From contig JAVBWA010000022.1 of NCBI GenBank assembly GCA_036677685.1, forward strand, positions 1 through 64,000: DNA of 64,000 bases, written 5' to 3'. The DNA is from JAQUBU01 sp036677685 (GTDB lineage Bacteria; Bacillota; Syntrophomonadia; Syntrophomonadales; Syntrophomonadaceae). Below the pieces are notes generated by a model. It made no database searches. It saw only the letters and a list, made by a program, of their open reading frames with translations, and was not told the DNA's origin. Of the stretch, positions 14,480 to 23,869 are shown piece by piece (position 1 is the first letter of the stretch; each line of letters opens with the position of its first letter). The position numbers were made by a program, and so were the translations under genes.

Positions 14480-17182
14480 TTAAAGTTCTCTGGGAACTTC
14501 CACCATTGTATAGGCTTCGATGGTATCTCCTTCTTTAAGATCATTAAAATCTTTAATACCAATTCCACATTCGTAGTTTTCCAAAACCTCTTTGGCATCA
14601 TCCTTAAATCGCTTAAGTGATGAGAGCATTCCTTCATAGACAATAACCCCGTCGCGTAAAACCCGAACTTTGGCATTCCTCTGAATCGCTCCATCGCTTA
14701 CATACGCACCGGCGATTACTCCAATATTGGGTATTTTGAAAAGGGTGCGAACTTCAGCCCGTCCCAAATATTTCTCTTTATACGTGGGATCAAGCAGTCC
14801 GGTCATAGCTTTCTTTACATCGTCAATGGCTTCATATATGACGCGGTAAAGTCTGACATCGATATTGTCATCTTCCGCATTTTTACGCGCCTTGGTATCC
14901 GGTCTTACATTGAAACCGATTATTATCGCATTGGAAGCCGAGGCCAGCATAACATCAGTCTCCGTTATGGCTCCGACCGCCGAGTGAATTACATTTACCT
15001 TAACCTCGCTGGTGCTGAGACGAAGGAGCGATTGCGCCAATGCTTCCACCGAGCCCTGCACATCACCCTTGATTATTAAGTTTAGTTCTTTAACCACCGC
15101 ATCCTGAATCTGCTTGAAGAAGTCATCCAGGGATACCCGGCTGCTCTGGTTCTGTTCTTCAATTTTCTTTTCACTGACTCTTAGGTTAACTACTTCCTTG
15201 GCAATCTTCTCGTCACAGACCAGAACTTTGCCGCCAGCCTCAGGAACATCCGACCAGCCCATGATTTCCACCGGCATTGAGGGATAAGCCTGATCCACTC
15301 TGCGGCCGCGGTGATCGATCATCGCCCGCACCCGGCACCAGTTGGTTCCGCATATTATATAATCCCCTATCCGCAGGGTTCCATTTAAGACCAGAACCGT
15401 AGCTATTGCTCCGCGTCCTTTATCCAACTGGCCTTCGACAACTATTCCAGTGGCCTGACGATCAGGATTGGCTTTTATTTCTTTCATTTCCGCAACCAGC
15501 AATACCATTTCAAGCAGGTTTTCTATGCCCTGCCCGGTCTTGGCCGATACCGGTACAAATATAGTATCTCCACCCCACTCTTCGGCAACTATTCCATATT
15601 CAGTAAGCTGCTGTTTTAGTCGTTCCGCATCGGCGGTGGGTTTGTCAATTTTATTGATAGCTACTAAAAACGGTACTTTGGCTGCTTTAATATGATTTAT
15701 GGCCTCAACGGTTTGAGGCATTACCCCATCATCAGCCGCTACTACCAGAATAACTATATCAGTCAGATTGGCTCCCCGGGCGCGCATCGCCGTAAATGCT
15801 TCATGTCCTGGTGTATCTATAAAGGTTACCCGGCTGTTATTAACCTTGACTTGATATGCACCAATATGCTGGGTTATGCCCCCGGCTTCCCCGGAGACTA
15901 CATCAGCCTTGCGAATCCGGTCCAGCAAAGAGGTCTTGCCATGGTCAACATGCCCCATAACCGTAACTACCGGAGGACGGGGTTTAAGGCTGGACTCTTC
16001 GTCGATAATTTCTTCAAGGATTTTTTCTTCTTCTGAAATAGCCTTTTCTACCTTTACTTCATAAAGGCTGGCCAGGATTTCCACCGTTTCAAAATCGATA
16101 AGCTGATTTATACTGGCCATTACTCCCAATTCCATCAACTTCTTCATTATTTCGGCAGTACTCTTGTTGAGTTTTTCAGCCAGATCCCTGACCATGATGT
16201 TATCCTCAACGCTGATGATATCAGGAGTCTGCAGTTCAACACTTTCCTTCTTGCGTTTGTGTTTAGATTTTTTAAAGGGACGGCCATAGTTTTTCTCTAT
16301 TTGCTGTATAGCCGGCTTTTTAACATTCTTGTTTTTACCTGCATTGGCAGGATTGCCCACAGGCCTCTGGTTCGCTTGATTAGCAGGTTTGTTCCGTGGA
16401 GGTCCGGACGCTCCCCCGGGTTTGTCTGGAACTGCTTGTACCGGGCGTTGATTTATGGGTCTTCCGGGGCTGCCGCTTGGCCGTTGCCCGGCTGGAGCCT
16501 GACCCCGGTTAAATCCAGAAGGCGGAGCCTGTTGGGGTCTCCCAGCCTGTTGAGGCCGGTTGTTAAATGATGGTTGTCCGCTGTTCGGAGCCGGTCTGTT
16601 GGATGGCTGCGGCCTATTTTGCATAGGCTGCCCGCCGCTGCCTTGCGGCCGGTTGCCTGATCCGCCATACTGTGGCGGTCTATTGTTCGCTTGGGGTCTA
16701 TTGCCCGCAGGTGAAGCTGGAGTACCAGGATAAGGTCTATTGGCCTGCTGGGGCCTATTACCCTGTGGGTACCGGTCATTTGTTTGTGATCTATTATTAG
16801 CATTGCGAGGTCCCGCGCCTTGCTGCGGTCTGGGACTTGACGGTTGGGGTCTATTATTCACAGGCCTTGGAGCCCCTTGGGTTTGAGGCCTATTTACTTG
16901 CTGGGGCTTTTCACCGGTTGGCTGTTCATTTCTATGCGTTTGCGGGGTAACCGTCTCCGCATGGCCTTTAGGGGGCATAGCCGGTACTGGTCGCCTAGGA
17001 CTCTCCGGTTTTTTATCATCTGCTTCCATTCCCAGTCGTTTTTTAACCCAGTTAGCCTGAGATTCTTCCATTGTGCTCATATGATTTTTTACATCCAGAC
17101 CCAAATTATGCAAGGTGTCAACCATTTCCTTGCTGGATTTGCCTAATTCTTTTGCTAACTCATGCACTCTTATTTTGGCCAT
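14480..17182 (-). CDS. infB: Translation initiation factor IF-2
   Basis: IF-2 is the GTPase that places fMet-tRNA on the small subunit and promotes subunit joining. The 900-residue protein has an N-terminal IF2_N helix domain (1-50), a long low-complexity linker (about 55-300) dominated by Asn, Arg, Pro, Gln and Gly (NRPQ-type repeats), a second IF2_N domain (about 325-375), then the G domain with GHVDHGKT (410-417), DTPGH (456-460) and NKID (510-513), followed by domains II, III and the fMet-tRNA-binding C-terminus. It overlaps ylxQ by 13 bases. The linker composition is unusual for the more common Lys/Glu/Ala-rich linkers. Confidence 0.97.
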   Translation of the reverse strand: MAKIRVHELAKELGKSSKEMVDTLHNLGLDVKNHMSTMEESQANWVKKRLGMEADDKKPESPRRPVPAMPPKGHAETVTPQTHRNEQPTGEKPQQVNRPQTQGAPRPVNNRPQPSSPRPQQGAGPRNANNRSQTNDRYPQGNRPQQANRPYPGTPASPAGNRPQANNRPPQYGGSGNRPQGSGGQPMQNRPQPSNRPAPNSGQPSFNNRPQQAGRPQQAPPSGFNRGQAPAGQRPSGSPGRPINQRPVQAVPDKPGGASGPPRNKPANQANQRPVGNPANAGKNKNVKKPAIQQIEKNYGRPFKKSKHKRKKESVELQTPDIISVEDNIMVRDLAEKLNKSTAEIMKKLMELGVMASINQLIDFETVEILASLYEVKVEKAISEEEKILEEIIDEESSLKPRPPVVTVMGHVDHGKTSLLDRIRKADVVSGEAGGITQHIGAYQVKVNNSRVTFIDTPGHEAFTAMRARGANLTDIVILVVAADDGVMPQTVEAINHIKAAKVPFLVAINKIDKPTADAERLKQQLTEYGIVAEEWGGDTIFVPVSAKTGQGIENLLEMVLLVAEMKEIKANPDRQATGIVVEGQLDKGRGAIATVLVLNGTLRIGDYIICGTNWCRVRAMIDHRGRRVDQAYPSMPVEIMGWSDVPEAGGKVLVCDEKIAKEVVNLRVSEKKIEEQNQSSRVSLDDFFKQIQDAVVKELNLIIKGDVQGSVEALAQSLLRLSTSEVKVNVIHSAVGAITETDVMLASASNAIIIGFNVRPDTKARKNAEDDNIDVRLYRVIYEAIDDVKKAMTGLLDPTYKEKYLGRAEVRTLFKIPNIGVIAGAYVSDGAIQRNAKVRVLRDGVIVYEGMLSSLKRFKDDAKEVLENYECGIGIKDFNDLKEGDTIEAYTMVEVPREL

Positions 17183-17526
17183 TCAACCACCCCCATGGTT
17201 TTAAGTTCTTCTCCCGTTGACTTTACATTTTCTATAATCGTTTCTGCCATACCTGGATCATTTATCGTTATAGCAACTCGATATGCCTTACCTACACAGG
17301 TCCCCAAACTATATTTGTCACTTAAGACCAGCCAGGGAATCTTTTGCTTCTCACAACTGGCCAGCAAAGAGGCCTTGGTATTTTCAGCTATATCGTTGCT
17401 GATTATTAGTAAACACGCTCTGCGCCTTAATAAACTGGTTTTGGCCGCCTGCGCGCCTGATGATACTTTACCCGCTTTCTGGGCAAAACCAATCATGCTA
17501 TAAACTTTTCTCAAACTATCAAACAC
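17170..17526 (-). CDS. ylxQ: L7Ae-type RNA-binding protein YlxQ
   Basis: A small L7Ae/L30e-fold protein found next to infB in Firmicutes and thought to bind kink-turn RNA on the ribosome. Seen here: the start with MIGFAQKAGKVSSGAQAAKT, ACLLIISNDIAENT strand-helix, and IPWLVLSDKYSLGTCVGKA, the conserved motif of the fold. GTG at 17526 gives 118 residues, but TTG at 17514 has AAGGTG eight bases upstream and may be the real start (114 residues). It overlaps the infB start and lies eight bases after ylxR, so the three genes are translationally packed. Confidence 0.88.
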   Translation of the reverse strand: MFDSLRKVYSMIGFAQKAGKVSSGAQAAKTSLLRRRACLLIISNDIAENTKASLLASCEKQKIPWLVLSDKYSLGTCVGKAYRVAITINDPGMAETIIENVKSTGEELKTMGVVEWPK

Positions 17527-17534
17527 CTTCTAGT

Positions 17535-17804
17535 CTATATTTCTCCCAACTGCTTTTTCAAAACATCCAGTATTTCCACAGGTATTTCATGCTCCAGGGC
17601 TTTTTGCAGTCTTTTGCCTTTAACTGCCTGGTTAAAACACTCAAGCTGCGGACAGAGATAGGCTCCGCGCCCGGCTTTCTTACCTGTCTGGTCGATTTCA
17701 ATATTCCCTTCGGGGCTTCTAACTACTCTCAGCAGGTCCCGCTTGTTCTTCATTTCCCGGCATCCGACACACATCCGTTGCGGTATTTTCCGGACTTTAG
17801 TCAT
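17535..17804 (-). CDS. ylxR: RNA-binding protein YlxR (RnpM-like)
   Basis: The 89-residue protein has the family motif RMCVGCREMKNKRDLLRVVR (residues 10-29) and GRGAYLCPQLECF (about 46-58). Members of this DUF448 family bind RNA; the B. subtilis protein was reported to associate with RNase P. The gene overlaps the end of nusA by eight bases and precedes ylxQ, the universal order of this operon. Cys12/Cys15 and Cys52/Cys57 could bind metal, but this is not established for the family as far as I know. Confidence 0.93.
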   Translation of the reverse strand: MTKVRKIPQRMCVGCREMKNKRDLLRVVRSPEGNIEIDQTGKKAGRGAYLCPQLECFNQAVKGKRLQKALEHEIPVEILDVLKKQLGEI

Positions 17805-18900
17805 CTAACCCATTCTCCTCGGAATTCTCGTCGACATTGTCGGTATAATCATATTCTTCACCTTCTTGAGCATACTGCTGTTCGCTTTTTATGTCCACCT
17901 TCCACCCTGTAAGTTTGGCGGCCAGACGGGCATTTTGTCCTTCTTTGCCAATGGCCAGGGAAAGCTGATAATCGGGCACAATTACCCGGGCGATTTTTTC
18001 CTCGGCAATAATATTGACTGCAATTACCCGGGATGGACTCAAAGCATTGGAAATATACTTTTCGGGATCTTTATCAAATTTAATAATATCAATTTTCTCA
18101 CCACCCAGTTCAGACACAATATTTTGCACGCGCAGTCCCCGGGGCCCTACACAAGAACCCACCGAATCAATCTTGTCGTCCAGGGAGTAGACGGCTATTT
18201 TGGAACGTGAGCCCGCTTCGCGGGCAATCGATCTGATTTCCACCACACCATCATATATCTCGGGTACTTCGAGCTCGAAAAGACGGCGCAGAAAATGCGG
18301 ATGAGACCGGGAAACAAATATATTGGGCCCTTTCGAGGTATTTTTGACCTCGTAGATATAGGCTTTGATGCGCTGACCAATCTCATAGTGTTCATTGCAT
18401 ATTTGGTCGGAAGCCAGCATAATCCCTTCGGTTCTGCCCAGCCCGATAAAGACCGTTTTCGCTTCGATACGCTGGATGGTTCCGGTTACTATTTCCCCTT
18501 CCCGCTCCAGGAATTCTTCATAAATCAAACTTCGTTCGGCTTCGCGAAGCTTTTGAATAACTACCTGTTTGGCAGTTTGGGCGGCGATGCGGCCAAAATT
18601 GGACGGTGTAGCTTCAACATAAACCAGATCTTCAACTTTACAATCCGGATAAAGCTCTTTGGCTTCGCTGATCAACATTTCCAAACGCGGATCATGAATT
18701 TCGTCTACAACTTTTTTCTGCGAAAAAACCTTGACATCCCCAGTCACCTCATTGAATTCCACACTGGCATTCTGCGAGGTTCCAAAGTTTTTCTTATAAG
18801 CAGTATTAAGCGCCGATTTAATGGCTTCCACCAAAGCCATTTTGGGAATGCCGCGCTCTTTTTCTATATCAATCAATGCCTGTATTAGATCATTAGACAC
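17797..18900 (-). CDS. nusA: Transcription termination/antitermination factor NusA
   Basis: NusA binds RNA polymerase and nascent RNA and modulates pausing, termination and rRNA antitermination. The 367-residue product has the N-terminal RNA-polymerase-binding domain with the acidic turn FNEVTGDVKVFSQKKVVDE, an S1 domain (about 130-200, GEIVTGTIQRIEAKTVFIGL), and two KH domains (GSCVGPRGLRVQNIVSELGG and LAIGKEGQNARLAAKLTGW). There is no proteobacterial-type C-terminal repeat region but an acidic tail of ~20 residues, typical for Firmicutes. It follows rimP by 12 bases. Confidence 0.96.
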   Translation of the reverse strand: MSNDLIQALIDIEKERGIPKMALVEAIKSALNTAYKKNFGTSQNASVEFNEVTGDVKVFSQKKVVDEIHDPRLEMLISEAKELYPDCKVEDLVYVEATPSNFGRIAAQTAKQVVIQKLREAERSLIYEEFLEREGEIVTGTIQRIEAKTVFIGLGRTEGIMLASDQICNEHYEIGQRIKAYIYEVKNTSKGPNIFVSRSHPHFLRRLFELEVPEIYDGVVEIRSIAREAGSRSKIAVYSLDDKIDSVGSCVGPRGLRVQNIVSELGGEKIDIIKFDKDPEKYISNALSPSRVIAVNIIAEEKIARVIVPDYQLSLAIGKEGQNARLAAKLTGWKVDIKSEQQYAQEGEEYDYTDNVDENSEENGLDD

Positions 18901-18912
18901 TGTGCTGCCTCC

Positions 18913-19377
18913 TTACTCATCTGGGTCCAGTCTAACTACACTTATTATCTCACGGGGTATCGCTGTTAGCTCCTGGTCATTTTCGATTATAATTTCCCGT
19001 TCATTAAAATCGTACAATACTCCGGTGAGCTTTCGTAAACCATTGAATAACTCCAGCGTTTTAACCTTTATTTTAGAGCCCTTAAAGCGAATAAAATCTC
19101 GTTCTTTAGTCAATGCCCGATCCGTGCCCGGTGAGGAAACCTCTAGAAAATCATAGAAGACATCGTTCTCTTCAATAAGGTTTTTAATAAGCCGGGTAGC
19201 CTCCGAACAGGTGTTTAAATCAATTCCCGATTCTTTATCAATAAAGATTCTTAGCACTTGTCCGTCTTTTTCCTTATGATATTCAATATCATGTAATTCG
19301 AGTTCAATATCTTGCAATTTTTCTTCTATAATTGATGCAAGCTTTTTTTTTGGGATTCTTGTCTCTATTCTTTTCAC
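18913..19377 (-). CDS. rimP: Ribosome maturation factor RimP
   Basis: RimP is needed for assembly of the 30S subunit. The 154-residue product has the N-terminal domain with ELELHDIEYHKEKDGQVLRI and the hallmark DFLEVSSPGTDRALT motif before the SH3-like C-terminal domain (IKVKTLELFNGLRKLTGVL). GTG at 19377 lies six bases after AGGA; the frame is open to 19494 but the extra residues do not fit the family. It is the first gene of the rimP-nusA-ylxR-ylxQ-infB group, with a promoter at 19479-19508. Confidence 0.94.
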   Translation of the reverse strand: MKRIETRIPKKKLASIIEEKLQDIELELHDIEYHKEKDGQVLRIFIDKESGIDLNTCSEATRLIKNLIEENDVFYDFLEVSSPGTDRALTKERDFIRFKGSKIKVKTLELFNGLRKLTGVLYDFNEREIIIENDQELTAIPREIISVVRLDPDE

Positions 19378-19478
19378 CTCAGTTCCTAATGATTCAAATA
19401 CCGAACAATTTGCCCGGGCAACAATAGAAAAAGTGGGCAGGCACCCACTAATGGTATCATAGTTTAATTCTAGATTTG

Positions 19479-19508
19479 AGTATAACACAAACATAGGTCT
19501 TTACACAA
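19479..19508 (-). promoter_or_regulatory. Promoter of the rimP-nusA-infB operon
   Basis: On the minus strand TTGTGT (19508-19503) and TATACT (19484-19479) are separated by 18 bases. The -10 box matches consensus in five of six positions, the -35 box in three. It lies just beyond the polC terminator, where a new promoter is expected. The leader of ~95 bases contains a GTGGG...CCCAC hairpin near 19434-19449. Confidence 0.5.
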
Positions 19509-19527
19509 GCAATCACAAAATAATTGT

Positions 19528-19553
19528 AAAAAAATCAGCCAAATAAGCTGATT
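19528..19553 (-). terminator. polC terminator
   Basis: On the minus strand AATCAGC and GCTGATT (stem 19533-19539 with 19547-19553, seven-base loop) are followed by a run of seven T. The stem overlaps the last codons and the TGA stop of polC. This is a standard intrinsic terminator separating polC from rimP. Confidence 0.8.
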
Positions 19554-22500
19554 TGACTCTTTTCCGGCAAATCTTCAAAACAATGGCTGCTCCGGAGTAC
19601 ATCCATAGCTGTTTTATTCAAGCGGGTGGTTTGCTGGAACTCTTCCACCGAAATAAACTTCTTGTCCCCCCTTGAATCAACTATGCCTTGAGCCGCATTT
19701 ATGCCCACATTGGGAAGCCCTGAAAATGGAACTAAGAGGCCGTTTTCGATTATGCGAAATTTTTTGGCATCCGACTCGTAAATATCAACCGGTGCGAATT
19801 TAAATCCGCGCGCATACATTTCCAAAGCCACTTCCAATACCGGAATCAATTTCTTGTCTTTGGGGGGAGCATTCATTCCCGCCCGGTCTATATCCCGGAT
19901 GCGCTGGAAAATGGCGTCATAACCCTGCAAAATCGTGGGATAGTCAAAATCCTCAGCTCTGATGCTAAAAAAGCTGGCGTAGAAGGCCAGGGGATGATAG
20001 ACCTTGAAATAGGCAATGCGAAAAGACAGGGTTACGTAAGCTACCGCATGAGCCTTGGGAAACATGTATTCGATTTTCTTGCAGGAATCAACATACCATT
20101 CCGGAACCTGTTTTTCAAGCATCAGTGAGGACTGCTTATCTTTCAAGCCCTTGCCCTTGCGAACGCCTTCCATTATCTCAAAAGCCTGGGTTTTATCTAT
20201 ACCCTTTTGAATAAGATAGGTCATTATATCATCACGGGTGCAGATAACTTCATTTAAGCAAGCAATTCCGTCAATAATCAGGGGCTGCGCATTATTCAGC
20301 CAGACATTGGTGCCATGGGATAATCCGCAGATCCGGACCAGTTCTGAGAAAGTGGTGGGTTTGGTATCTTCGAGCATTTGTCTTACAAAACGGGTACCGA
20401 ATTCCGGAACCCCGTAAGTGCCAACCTGGGAGGCAATATCCTGGGGACTTACTCCCAAGGGTTCAACGGAGGAAAAAATCTTCATGGTTTCCTGGTCGCT
20501 CAGGCTGATCGCAGCAGAGCTTATTCCGGTCAAATCTTCCAGTTCTTTGATTACTGTCGGTCCGTCATGACCCAGTATATCCAGTTTGACCAGTTGATCT
20601 TCCATAGCATGGTATTCAAAGTGGGTGGTTATAATCCCCGAATCCTTGTTGTCGGCCGGATACTGCAAGGGGCAAAAATCCAATATGTCCTTGCTGGCCG
20701 GAACTACTATGAGTCCTCCGGGATGCTGCCCAGTGGTGCGGCGGACCCCGGCTATGCCTTTGACCAGCCGGTTAATCTCTGAATTCCTTATATCAATCTG
20801 TTTTCCATCAGCGTATTTTTTCACGAAACCGTAAGCAGTTTTATCGGCTATCGTGGAAATGGTGCCGGCGCGGATAACGTTTTCCTTGCCAAATAATTCT
20901 TCCACGTATTGATGGGCGCGGCTCTGGTAGTCTCCGGAGAAATTGAGGTCGATGTCCGGTGTTTTATCGCCTTTGAATCCCAAAAAGGTTTCAAAAGGAA
21001 TGTCAAAACCATCTTTCAGCATATTCGAACCACATTGGGGACATGCCCGGTCTTCCAGGTCAACCCCACAGGCCGCCTCTCCGTCCAGGAAGAATTGGCT
21101 GTATGAACAGGCCGGGCAAAGATAGTGGGGCGCCAAGGGATTAACTTCGGTAATACCCGTTAAAAAGGCTACCAGGGAGGAGCCAACCGAACCCCGTGAG
21201 CCAACCATATAACCATCGGAATTGGATTTCTGCACCAGCTTATGGGCAATCAAATACAGCACACTGAAACCGTGGCCGATAATTGAATCGAGTTCACGGT
21301 TAATGCGCTCCTGCACAATGTCAGGCAGGTTTTGTCCATAGATTGCAGCCGCCCGGTCCCAGCTAAGCTGCATGATCTCCTGTTCCGCCCCTTCAATTTG
21401 GGGTGGATAAAAACCATGCGGGATAGGCTTAATATCTTCAATTAGTGAAGCTATGTAAGAGGGGCCTTCGATCACTACCGCCCGGGCATCGGCTTCCCCA
21501 AGATAGGCAAATTCGCCCAACATTTCTTCGGTGGTTCTAAAATAAAGCGGAGCCTGGGCTTCGGCATCTTCATACCCCAATCCGGTCTGGGTTATCCGGC
21601 GGAATATTTCATGATGCGGATCCAAAAAGTGCACATCTCCGGTAGCCGCCACCGGTTTATTAAGCTTTTTACCCAGTTCAAGCACATAACGATTGGCATT
21701 TTTAATATCTTCCAGGGATTTCATCCGTCCGTCTTTGGTAAGAAATTCATTGTTGGACAGCGGCTGTATTTCAAGATAATCATAAAAGCTTGCTATTTCT
21801 TCAATTTTGGCCTGGTCTTCACCATTGACAATGGCCCGGTAAAGTTCACCCGCTTCACAGGCCGTCCCCAGCAGGAGCCCTTCACGATGTTCCGTCAGTT
21901 CCTGGCGGGGAATTTTGGGACTGCGGTAATAATAATCAAGATAAGATTTACTTACCAGGTAGTAAAGATTTCTCAAACCGACCTGATTCATGGCCAATAG
22001 CACAATATGACTGGGTTTTTCCTTTTTATTTTCTTCTATAAGGTAACCTTCCACCCCATAAATAAGCTTGATTCCTTTTTTCCCCGCTGCTTTGCAGGCA
22101 TCGGGAAACGCCTGGAGGCAGCCATGATCAGTTATAGCAACAGCTTCATGTCCCCACTCGGCAGCCCGTTCAATCAAAGCCGCTATTTCAGTCAAACCAT
22201 CCATGGCGCTCATCTTGGTATGAGCATGCAGTTCAATCCGTTTTTCCGGGCTGGTATCCGCTCGTTTAGCTTTTTCCGGGGTTATATAATCATCCATATA
22301 GAGCACAATTTCACGTACAAAACTATCATAACGAACACTGCCTATGACTCTTATCCAGTCGCCTACATTGATGGAGTCCTCTTCAAGCCGGTCCACAAAT
22401 GTTTTTATTATGATACTGTCGGTATAATCACTAAGATAATAAGTTATTACATAGCGTTGATCTTTGAGGACCGTACTTTCTTTGTGCCATATTTCGCCTT

Positions 22501-23173
22501 CTACGGCAACACTTCTTAAACCCTCGCCAAGTTCCGATACTTTAATACAATTGTTGCCATCCAGCAGTTCGCGTTCTCTTTTGCTCTTTTTAGGACCACG
22601 TTTCTTTTTACGCTCGGTCTGCTCTTCTATGGCTAGGGTGACAACCTCTTTCCGGCTCACAAACTGGACTGCCTGCCGTTCCCCGGTTTTTTGCTCGGCA
22701 CACAGGACCCTTACCAGGACCCGCCAATTATACTGCTGCCAGAACCAATCCGCCAGGGCATTACAGATTTGCCGGTCAATTACCTCCTGGTAAATATTCA
22801 TTTTCTGACTGATCAGGTCGATCCGGTCCTCGGCAAAAATCCATTCCAAAGAATTGATTAAACTCGACTGGCCGGAAAAAACCGCCGCGAATATTTCATC
22901 GCGGCGCAATCTCTGAATTTCTTCAAGATGGATTGCAGATTCGTCATAACTGGGAATAATATCGAGGGTATCCAGAAATGATAAAACAGTCAGAATTTGT
23001 TCGGAGCTTTTCTTTAAAATATCGACCGGCAAGGGCTTGGCTGGCGATACGTATAGTTTCCACATGTTTTGACGGCGGTAAACTTCAACCTTGTTCAGTC
23101 TTGCATCCCGCCAGATTTCGCTTACCCTGGTTTGAGTCAAATCACTTGCAAAGGCATAAAAATCTCGGTTCAC
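19535..23173 (-). CDS. polC: DNA polymerase III alpha subunit PolC, lacking the exonuclease domain
   Basis: PolC is the main replicative polymerase of Firmicutes. Visible domains: N-terminal region (1-200), OB fold (about 210-300, VAVEGEIWHKE...), PHP domain with HAHTKMSAMDG (316-326), TDHG (348-351) and YGVE (372-375), a zinc-binding insert with CPAC (686-689) and CPQCG (711-715), and the catalytic DIDLNFSG (740-747). In B. subtilis (1,437 aa) a DEDDh 3'-5' exonuclease is inserted within the PHP domain just after YGVE. Here that position passes directly from YGVEGYLIEEN to HIVLLAMNQVGLRNLYYLVS, so the whole ~180-residue domain is absent, explaining the length of 1,212. There is no frameshift. 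The PHP metal ligands look intact. Confidence 0.95.
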   Translation of the reverse strand: MNRDFYAFASDLTQTRVSEIWRDARLNKVEVYRRQNMWKLYVSPAKPLPVDILKKSSEQILTVLSFLDTLDIIPSYDESAIHLEEIQRLRRDEIFAAVFSGQSSLINSLEWIFAEDRIDLISQKMNIYQEVIDRQICNALADWFWQQYNWRVLVRVLCAEQKTGERQAVQFVSRKEVVTLAIEEQTERKKKRGPKKSKRERELLDGNNCIKVSELGEGLRSVAVEGEIWHKESTVLKDQRYVITYYLSDYTDSIIIKTFVDRLEEDSINVGDWIRVIGSVRYDSFVREIVLYMDDYITPEKAKRADTSPEKRIELHAHTKMSAMDGLTEIAALIERAAEWGHEAVAITDHGCLQAFPDACKAAGKKGIKLIYGVEGYLIEENKKEKPSHIVLLAMNQVGLRNLYYLVSKSYLDYYYRSPKIPRQELTEHREGLLLGTACEAGELYRAIVNGEDQAKIEEIASFYDYLEIQPLSNNEFLTKDGRMKSLEDIKNANRYVLELGKKLNKPVAATGDVHFLDPHHEIFRRITQTGLGYEDAEAQAPLYFRTTEEMLGEFAYLGEADARAVVIEGPSYIASLIEDIKPIPHGFYPPQIEGAEQEIMQLSWDRAAAIYGQNLPDIVQERINRELDSIIGHGFSVLYLIAHKLVQKSNSDGYMVGSRGSVGSSLVAFLTGITEVNPLAPHYLCPACSYSQFFLDGEAACGVDLEDRACPQCGSNMLKDGFDIPFETFLGFKGDKTPDIDLNFSGDYQSRAHQYVEELFGKENVIRAGTISTIADKTAYGFVKKYADGKQIDIRNSEINRLVKGIAGVRRTTGQHPGGLIVVPASKDILDFCPLQYPADNKDSGIITTHFEYHAMEDQLVKLDILGHDGPTVIKELEDLTGISSAAISLSDQETMKIFSSVEPLGVSPQDIASQVGTYGVPEFGTRFVRQMLEDTKPTTFSELVRICGLSHGTNVWLNNAQPLIIDGIACLNEVICTRDDIMTYLIQKGIDKTQAFEIMEGVRKGKGLKDKQSSLMLEKQVPEWYVDSCKKIEYMFPKAHAVAYVTLSFRIAYFKVYHPLAFYASFFSIRAEDFDYPTILQGYDAIFQRIRDIDRAGMNAPPKDKKLIPVLEVALEMYARGFKFAPVDIYESDAKKFRIIENGLLVPFSGLPNVGINAAQGIVDSRGDKKFISVEEFQQTTRLNKTAMDVLRSSHCFEDLPEKSQISLFG

Positions 23174-23200
23174 ATTTTGTTCTCCTCAAGGTTAAATCAA

Positions 23201-23866
23201 TTAGTTTAAGCGGTCGATGTTGCGCAGGCCTTTAATCGATGAGAGTTCTTCAATTACTTCATCCATCGTCAAATTAGGCGGAAGCTGCAGCAACAATTCG
23301 ATTTCCAGGTCGCCGCTATCCTCCATCCGGCTTAATTGAATATTTTTGATCAGCACACACATATCACCCAGAATGGAGCCTATGGTGCCCACCTGTCCGG
23401 GCCGGTCTTCCACCAGCATCAGCAAGCCCTTGTAATCCCGCATTCCGGTAATCTTTTCTTCAACTTTAACAAAATAGATTAACACAAATAAAATCAAGAC
23501 TGTGGTGGCAATCGACGGGACATACAAACCAGCCCCCACGGCCAGTCCGATACAGGCTACCACCCAAAGGCCGGCTGCGGTAGTCAAGCCGCGCACCGTT
23601 GCCCCTTCACGCATTATGGTTCCAGCCCCTAAAAAGCCGATGCCGCTGACCACCTGAGCCGCAATTCGTCCGGGGTCGGCATTAACCGTGTGATAGTATT
23701 GCATGTATATATCTATGGATACGATCATAGCCAGAGTTGAACCTACGCAAACCAGGGTATAGGTCCTTAAACCGGCAGGGCGGTTGAGGCTCTCCCTTTC
23801 CAGCCCGATCAAAGCCCCCAGAATGCAGGCCAGGCAAAGCTTAAAAATTATTTCGTAAATTGACAT
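23201..23866 (-). CDS. MgtC/SapB-family membrane protein with ACT-like tail
   Basis: The 221-residue protein starts with the MgtC signature: a first membrane helix (residues ~5-22), LIGLERESLNRPAGLRTYTL, a second helix, then the conserved GIGFLGAGTIMREG and VRGLTTAAGLWVVACIGLA-type motifs, giving about four to five membrane segments up to residue ~140. The soluble C-terminus (~145-221, LVEDRPGQVGTIGSILGD) resembles an ACT ligand-binding domain. MgtC-type proteins are linked with Mg2+ homeostasis and regulation of ATP synthase in pathogens; in free-living bacteria the role is unclear. It lies between proS and polC with short gaps. Confidence 0.88.
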   Translation of the reverse strand: MSIYEIIFKLCLACILGALIGLERESLNRPAGLRTYTLVCVGSTLAMIVSIDIYMQYYHTVNADPGRIAAQVVSGIGFLGAGTIMREGATVRGLTTAAGLWVVACIGLAVGAGLYVPSIATTVLILFVLIYFVKVEEKITGMRDYKGLLMLVEDRPGQVGTIGSILGDMCVLIKNIQLSRMEDSGDLEIELLLQLPPNLTMDEVIEELSSIKGLRNIDRLN

Positions 23867-23869
23867 CTA

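Noticed and set aside
19535..23173. Short PolC as a frameshifted or broken gene
   Set aside because: The frame is intact, conserved sequence continues on both sides of the missing domain, and catalytic residues are present; a clean domain absence fits better.
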